A stretch of DNA of 45,524 nucleotides from Candidatus Woesearchaeota archaeon. Its GTDB lineage: Archaea; Nanobdellota; Nanobdellia; Woesearchaeales; 21-14-0-10-32-9. The stretch spans positions 1 through 45,524 of the forward strand of contig JAIPHP010000010.1 of assembly GCA_021735165.1 (NCBI GenBank). Direction: 5' to 3'. The stretch's first letter is position 1. Each line of letters starts with the position of its first letter. A model generated the notes under the pieces. That model was not told where the DNA came from, did no database searches, and was given only the letters and a program-made list of their open reading frames with translations. Below, in pieces: positions 42,293-45,524 of the stretch. Position numbers and translations under genes: made by a program.

Positions 42293-42676
42293 TTATCCCA
42301 ATATTTTAATGTTTTTTCCTGTTGGATTTTTTTTCATTAAGTCTGTAATTGTTATTGCTTCTCCTTTTTCGTTTATTTTTGTTAGTGCATCTTCTGAGAA
42401 GTTGTATGCTGCTACTTTTATTTTGTGAGTTATTGTTCCTGTTCCTAATACTTTTCCAGGTACTATTATTGTGTCGTTTTCTTTTGAGTATTGTGCTAAT
42501 TTGTATATGTTTATTATTCTTCTTTGTCTTACAGGTTTTTCTAGGTCTTCTGCTACTCGTTTCCAGATTTTTACATTGTTATCTATCGATAACTTTTTTA
42601 GTTCTGAAATGAGTTTTTTTAGTTCTTCGTTCCTTACGTTTTTTCTTTGTTTCATTTTTAATCCTTTGAGTTTCAT
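42293..42676 (-). CDS. rpl18e: Ribosomal protein eL18 (L18e)
   Basis: The 127-aa protein matches archaeal eL18: IWKRVAEDLEKPVRQRRIINIYKL (about 39-62), then IVPGKVLGTGTI and KIKVAAYNFSEDAL. The start is ambiguous: the ATG at 42676 gives a 7-residue extension, whereas the internal ATG at 42655 has an AGGA about 8 nt upstream. It lies downstream of tRNA-Leu in the same direction. Confidence 0.94.
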   Translation of the reverse strand: MKLKGLKMKQRKNVRNEELKKLISELKKLSIDNNVKIWKRVAEDLEKPVRQRRIINIYKLAQYSKENDTIIVPGKVLGTGTITHKIKVAAYNFSEDALTKINEKGEAITITDLMKKNPTGKNIKILG

Positions 42677-42733
42677 GTGTTATGGTTTTAGCGCCGTGTT
42701 TTTTTCAGGTAATTCTTTTTTTGAAGTTTTTTA

Positions 42734-42817
42734 TGCGGGGGACGAGGTTTGAACTCGCGCACCCACTAAGGGACTAGGCCCTCAACCTAGCGCATTTGAC
42801 CACTCTGCCACCCCCAC
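42734..42817 (-). tRNA. tRNA-Leu(GAG) inside the ribosomal protein operon
   Basis: On the minus strand the acceptor arms GTGGGGG/CCCCCGC pair with one G-U; the discriminator is A. The anticodon stem CTAGG/CCTAG encloses TTGAGGG, giving anticodon GAG. A long class II variable arm (TCCC-TTAG-TGGG) and T arm GCGAG-TTCAAAC-CTCGT confirm leucine identity. The length is 84 nt with no intron and no CCA. It sits between rpoD and rpl18e, so an operon transcript would need tRNA processing. Confidence 0.95.
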
Positions 42818-42838
42818 GTTATCGGGTTGGTGTTCTCT

Positions 42839-43615
42839 TTATGAGTTTTTCATGAGTTTTGCAAACTCATCTATTTGATCATTATATTGTTTTATTCCTT
42901 CTTCTACTATTTCAGTTGGATTCAGTTGTCCCCAACTTTCTATTGTGAATATGTATTCTTTTATTGGGTTATTGTATTCTATTTTTACTATATCGTTATC
43001 TACGTCTGTGCAAGCATCTATTAGCTCTGGCGTATTTATTTTTTCTTGCAATATTTCGCCTTTTTTGACTATTTGTGGAGGGAATTTATGTATTGAGTCT
43101 TTTAGTTTTGCTGATTTGTTGTTCACTGTTATTTTTGGTTTGTAGTAGTAGGATACTAGTCCTGTGTTCCATTTTGCGTGGTTTATTCCTAGTCCTAATT
43201 GTGCTGTTGCTAAAAGTTCTACTTCTTGGTTTTCTGTAAGTTTTACTATTGGGGTGTCTGCGTGTACCGGTATTACTTTTGCATCTTTTGAAACTAGGTC
43301 TGAGGCATATATTGTTTTTGGTCCTGCTACTTTTAATGTTAATTTTAAGTGTGTTGCAGCGGATTCTTCTTCTCCTTCTTTTGGCACGTTGTAGCTTTTT
43401 AGGTCTGTTTTTATTGCGAGTAATCCTAATCTGTGTGCGATTATTTCATCGTATAGTGCACTTGTGTTCTGTTTGAATTCTACAGTTGATATTGCCATTG
43501 TTGGAACTTCGCCCATGAATATTCTTCTTAGTGTGTTTATGTATGCAGGCGTAGGTCCATTTATTTCAAAGGTTAATTTTTCATTCTTTTTTTTCTCTAT
43601 GAGTTGAAGTTTCAT
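42839..43615 (-). CDS. rpoD: DNA-directed RNA polymerase subunit D (Rpo3)
   Basis: The 258-aa assembly subunit corresponds to bacterial alpha NTD and eukaryotic Rpb3. FEINGPTPAYINTLRRIFMGEVPTMAI near the N-terminus is the alpha-like dimerisation motif, followed by DEIIAHRLGLLAI and HAKWNTGLVSYY. The C-terminal half keeps the fold, but in the insertion domain that carries Fe-S cysteines in some archaea only one Cys is seen, so the cluster is probably lost. The frame opens at 43663, inside uS11. I chose the ATG at 43615 because family alignment starts there (MKLQLIEKK) and GGAG lies upstream. It leaves 8 nt after uS11. Confidence 0.95.
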   Translation of the reverse strand: MKLQLIEKKKNEKLTFEINGPTPAYINTLRRIFMGEVPTMAISTVEFKQNTSALYDEIIAHRLGLLAIKTDLKSYNVPKEGEEESAATHLKLTLKVAGPKTIYASDLVSKDAKVIPVHADTPIVKLTENQEVELLATAQLGLGINHAKWNTGLVSYYYKPKITVNNKSAKLKDSIHKFPPQIVKKGEILQEKINTPELIDACTDVDNDIVKIEYNNPIKEYIFTIESWGQLNPTEIVEEGIKQYNDQIDEFAKLMKNS

Positions 43616-43623
43616 TTTTAGAT

Positions 43624-44043
43624 TTATACTCTCCTTCCTCTTCTTCCGCCTTTTTTTCTGCATCCTCCGTGTGGTAGAGGTGTTACGTCTTCTATTAGGC
43701 CTATTCTTAGTCCTCGTCTTGATAGTGCTCTTACTGCTGCTTGTGCTCCTGGTCCAGGGTTCATTGGTCCGTTGTGTCCTCCTGGAGCTTTTATTTTTAC
43801 GTGTATGCTGTTTATACCTTTATCTAATGCTAGTTCTGCTGCTTTTTTTGCTGCTGCCATAGCTGTTGTTGGACTGCTTTCTAGTCTGTCTGATCTGACC
43901 ATTTGTCCTCCGCTTGCTAGCGCGATTGTTTCTGATCCTGTTAGGTCTGTTATGTGTATTATTATGTTATTGTAAGAAGCGTAAATGTTTGCTAGTCCCC
44001 ATCTTCCGACTGGTCTTCGTTGCTGCTCTTTTCTTTCGCTCAT
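43624..44043 (-). CDS. rps11: Ribosomal protein uS11
   Basis: The 139-aa platform protein has [21 protein letters not shown] at the start, [23 protein letters not shown] in the middle and the C-terminal [29 protein letters not shown] signature of archaeal/eukaryotic uS11. It overlaps the uS4 stop by 4 nt (ATGA), so translation is coupled. Confidence 0.97.
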   Translation of the reverse strand: MSERKEQQRRPVGRWGLANIYASYNNIIIHITDLTGSETIALASGGQMVRSDRLESSPTTAMAAAKKAAELALDKGINSIHVKIKAPGGHNGPMNPGPGAQAAVRALSRRGLRIGLIEDVTPLPHGGCRKKGGRRGRRV

Positions 44044-44798
44044 TCTTTATCCTCTTGTGTTTTTTCTTGTTCTTTTGATTCTGATTCTGATTCTGATTCT
44101 GTTTGTTTTGGTGATTCTGTTTCTTGTTTTTTCTTGGATTCAGATTCTGATTTAATGCCTTCTTTAGTTTCTGATTTAGGTTCTTCCTTTTTAGTTTCTG
44201 ATTTAGTCTCTTTTTTAGTCTCTACTTTGCTCTCTTCCTTTTTAGCCTCTGATTTAGTCACTTTAGTGATTTCTTCGGCTTCTTTTTTTAGTGGTTTTCT
44301 CTCTGGGTGATCAGGATCTTCAAAAGTAGAACCTGATACGTATCCTATTGAATTTTCTTCATTTAACCTTATCAAGTAACCTGGCGCAGTAATCATTTTC
44401 CCGTTTACAGTCACGTGTTTGTGCGTTATCATTTGTCTTGCTTGCTGTACGCTTCTTGCAAGTCCTTTTTTGAATAGTATTGTTTGTAGTCTTCTATCAA
44501 GTAATTGATTTAGTTCTAATCCTAAAATTTCATCAAAGTCGTTTGATGTTATAAGATTTAGTGATTTTAATTTTGTTACTAGTTGTGTTCTTTCTTTTTC
44601 TGATTGTGTGTCTGTTCTTGCAACTAAGGCTTTTGCTGTATCTTTGAAATTTTTGAGTTTTGAGCCTGCTTTCCAGATTTCTCTTTTGTTTTTCAAGCCG
44701 TATTCTTTCATTAGTGGCTTTTCAAAATCTATCCTGTCTTTTTGCCAAGGATGCCTTGGTGTTTCAAATTTGTTGCTTGTTTTTCTTGGATCTCCCAT
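44040..44798 (-). CDS. rps4: Ribosomal protein uS4 with an extra acidic/Lys-rich tail
   Basis: The 252-aa protein has a normal archaeal uS4 body (about residues 1-172: [22 protein letters not shown], and the S4 RNA-binding domain [35 protein letters not shown]). About 80 added residues consist almost only of Lys, Glu, Ser, Thr and Gln, with a (Ser-Glu)4 run encoded by a GATTCT tandem repeat on the plus strand (about 44076-44101). Archaeal uS4 is usually about 165-185 residues. The tail is probably disordered. It overlaps uS11 by 4 nt and follows uS13 after 15 nt. Confidence 0.96.
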   Translation of the reverse strand: MGDPRKTSNKFETPRHPWQKDRIDFEKPLMKEYGLKNKREIWKAGSKLKNFKDTAKALVARTDTQSEKERTQLVTKLKSLNLITSNDFDEILGLELNQLLDRRLQTILFKKGLARSVQQARQMITHKHVTVNGKMITAPGYLIRLNEENSIGYVSGSTFEDPDHPERKPLKKEAEEITKVTKSEAKKEESKVETKKETKSETKKEEPKSETKEGIKSESESKKKQETESPKQTESESESESKEQEKTQEDKE

Positions 44799-44813
44799 TT
44801 TATATCATATCGT

Positions 44814-45263
44814 TTATTTTTTTCTTTTTACGCCTAAGCCTTTGCCTTTTTGTCGTCTGAAGTTAGATTTGGTTTTCTGTCCTCTTACAGGTAGTCCCCA
44901 TTGATGTCTTAGGCCTCTGTAAGATTTTATTTTTTTAAGTCTTTTTAGGTCATTGTCTTTTGTGAATGTTAGATCTGCATTTAGTATGTGAAAGTCTTCT
45001 CCTGTTTCGTAGTCTTTTCTTCTGTTGTAAAGCCAGGTTGGTACGTCATGATTTTTTGGGTTGTTTATTACTTCATTTATTTTTGTTACTTCTGTATCTG
45101 ATAGGTTTCCTGCTTTTTTTGTCTTTTGCACTCCTGATATTCCTAGAACCATGTTCGCATACATTATATTTACGCCTTTTATTTTTGTCATTGCAAAAAG
45201 AACATGTTTATTACCATCTAGGTCTGTATTTGCTATTCTTACAATGTGTTTGAATTCTGCCAT
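44814..45263 (-). CDS. rps13: Ribosomal protein uS13
   Basis: The 149-aa head protein of the small subunit has FKHIVRIANTDLDGNKHV at the start, ITKI-type helix-two-turn-helix (MVLGISGVQKTKKAGNLSD) and the basic SYRGLRHQWGLPVRGQKTKSN end that contacts tRNA and 16S rRNA. It is the first ribosomal gene of the operon visible here. GGAG about 14 nt upstream plus a TATA box at 45359-45366 suggests a leader of about 70 nt, long enough for autoregulatory structure. Confidence 0.97.
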   Translation of the reverse strand: MAEFKHIVRIANTDLDGNKHVLFAMTKIKGVNIMYANMVLGISGVQKTKKAGNLSDTEVTKINEVINNPKNHDVPTWLYNRRKDYETGEDFHILNADLTFTKDNDLKRLKKIKSYRGLRHQWGLPVRGQKTKSNFRRQKGKGLGVKRKK

Positions 45264-45336
45264 TTTTTTGTCACATATCTCCGAAAAGCTTTTAGAACGC
45301 GTATAATTTGGTCCTGCACGCTTTCACTCGGACGTT

Positions 45337-45438
45337 TTAGTGTTGGAAAACAAGTTGGTTTATAAAGGTTTTGTTTAGCGCTGAGTTTTGTGTTATCCTG
45401 TAAGTATTTCCCTTCGATACCTTTTTTCGTTTTATCAT
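45337..45438 (-). CDS. Possible 33-aa basic leader peptide upstream of uS13
   Basis: ATG at 45438 is preceded by a textbook GGAGGT (45446-45451 on the opposite strand) with 7 nt spacing, the best ribosome binding site in the window. The ORF encodes a short basic peptide (starts MIKRKKVSKGNTYR) ending with TAA at 45337. The TATA box presumed for uS13 lies inside it. It may be a real small gene, a leader peptide, or the start of a decayed gene. Confidence 0.4.
   Translation of the reverse strand: MIKRKKVSKGNTYRITQNSALNKTFINQLVFQH
45359..45366 (-). promoter_or_regulatory. TATA box for the uS13 operon
   Basis: TTTATAAA on the minus strand, about 98 nt before the uS13 ATG. Predicted transcription start about 45336, leaving a leader of about 70 nt that includes GTCC/GGAC arms capable of forming a stem and a GGAG ribosome binding site. 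Confidence 0.45.
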
Positions 45439-45452
45439 TTATTAAACCTCCG

Positions 45453-45524
45453 CTTTCAACTTTCGTTGAAAGGCTTGTTCTGGTGTTTCCAGAACATTAA
45501 ATCTAAGAGCCATGTGTGGCCTTA
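45453..45524 (-). other. Array of three hairpins at the window edge, upstream of the uS13 operon
   Basis: On the minus strand the three stems are: TAAGGCCA/TGGC(T)CTTA with loop CACA (45504-45524); GTTCTGG/CCAGAAC with loop AAACA (45477-45495); CTTTCAAC/GTTGAAAG with a GAAA tetraloop (45453-45472). The last hairpin ends 1 nt before the GGAGGT site of the 33-aa ORF. This may be a structured leader or the 3' end of a transcript from outside the window. Confidence 0.5.

Noticed and set aside
43616-43663. 16-residue extension of RpoD
   Set aside because: It overlaps the uS11 3' end, is only Lys/Arg-rich read-through of that gene, and the family begins at MKLQLIEKK.

Overview
The window is archaeal and AT-rich. 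It carries archaeal uS13, uS4, uS11, RpoD, eL18, uL13, uS9 and RpoN genes in the usual archaeal order. It also has an archaeal-type signal peptidase, an NMD3 homologue, a Hel308-type helicase, a tRNA-Ile with a 37/38 intron, no encoded tRNA CCA, and TATA boxes 24-28 nt ahead of start codons. Large N-glycosylation-rich surface proteins, very short intergenic gaps, a split helicase and a bacterial-type LeuRS point to a DPANN lineage such as Woesearchaeota or Pacearchaeota. That placement is an inference, not something the sequence proves.

Layout. 1-1229: 5' part of a membrane-anchored Thr/Asn-rich surface protein (minus strand, runs off the edge). 1.2-2.3 kb: gene-poor stretch with tRNA-Ile(GAU), two identical 76-bp repeats and tRNA-Pro(GGG). 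2.3-9.4 kb: flavodoxin-fold oxidoreductase, signal peptidase, NMD3, an unknown gene, the C-terminal half of a Hel308 helicase, a radical SAM enzyme coupled to a coiled-coil protein, and a bacterial-PH-domain membrane protein. 9.5-22.2 kb: a two-gene surface operon (3732-aa secreted multidomain protein, then a 504-aa PGF-pre-PGF membrane protein). 22.6-28.8 kb: SMC, DsbB, a ClpX-like AAA+ unfoldase, a 23-aa hydrophobic ORF and an alpha/beta hydrolase. 28.9-34.8 kb: two small membrane proteins and a 1627-aa cell-surface subtilase with a CUB-like insertion. 34.8-41.1 kb: LeuRS with two foreign domains inside its editing domain, a small membrane protein, a winged-helix regulator with a palindromic operator candidate, and an MFS transporter. 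41.1-45.5 kb: RNA polymerase/ribosomal protein operon with an embedded tRNA-Leu(GAG) and clusters of perfect hairpins.

How the genes fit together. One theme is the cell envelope: signal peptidase, DsbB (disulfides for Cys-rich exported modules), giant Ig-like proteins, a surface protease and PGF-pre-PGF proteins. The other is information processing: SMC, Hel308, NMD3, LeuRS, ribosomal proteins and RNAP subunits. Most first genes of transcription units look leaderless, whereas operon-internal and surface-protein genes use GGAG/GAGGTGA-type ribosome binding sites.

The strongest candidates for something undescribed are: (1) the LeuRS carrying a HAD-like domain and a YdeN/RBBP9-like serine hydrolase with an intact Ser-Asp-His set inside CP1; (2) the Hel308 helicase lacking RecA1 but having its own promoter and PIP-box tail; (3) a ClpX-like unfoldase in an archaeon that keeps a VGF loop; (4) the tandem 76-bp hairpin/oligo-T units derived in part from the tRNA-Pro 3' end.
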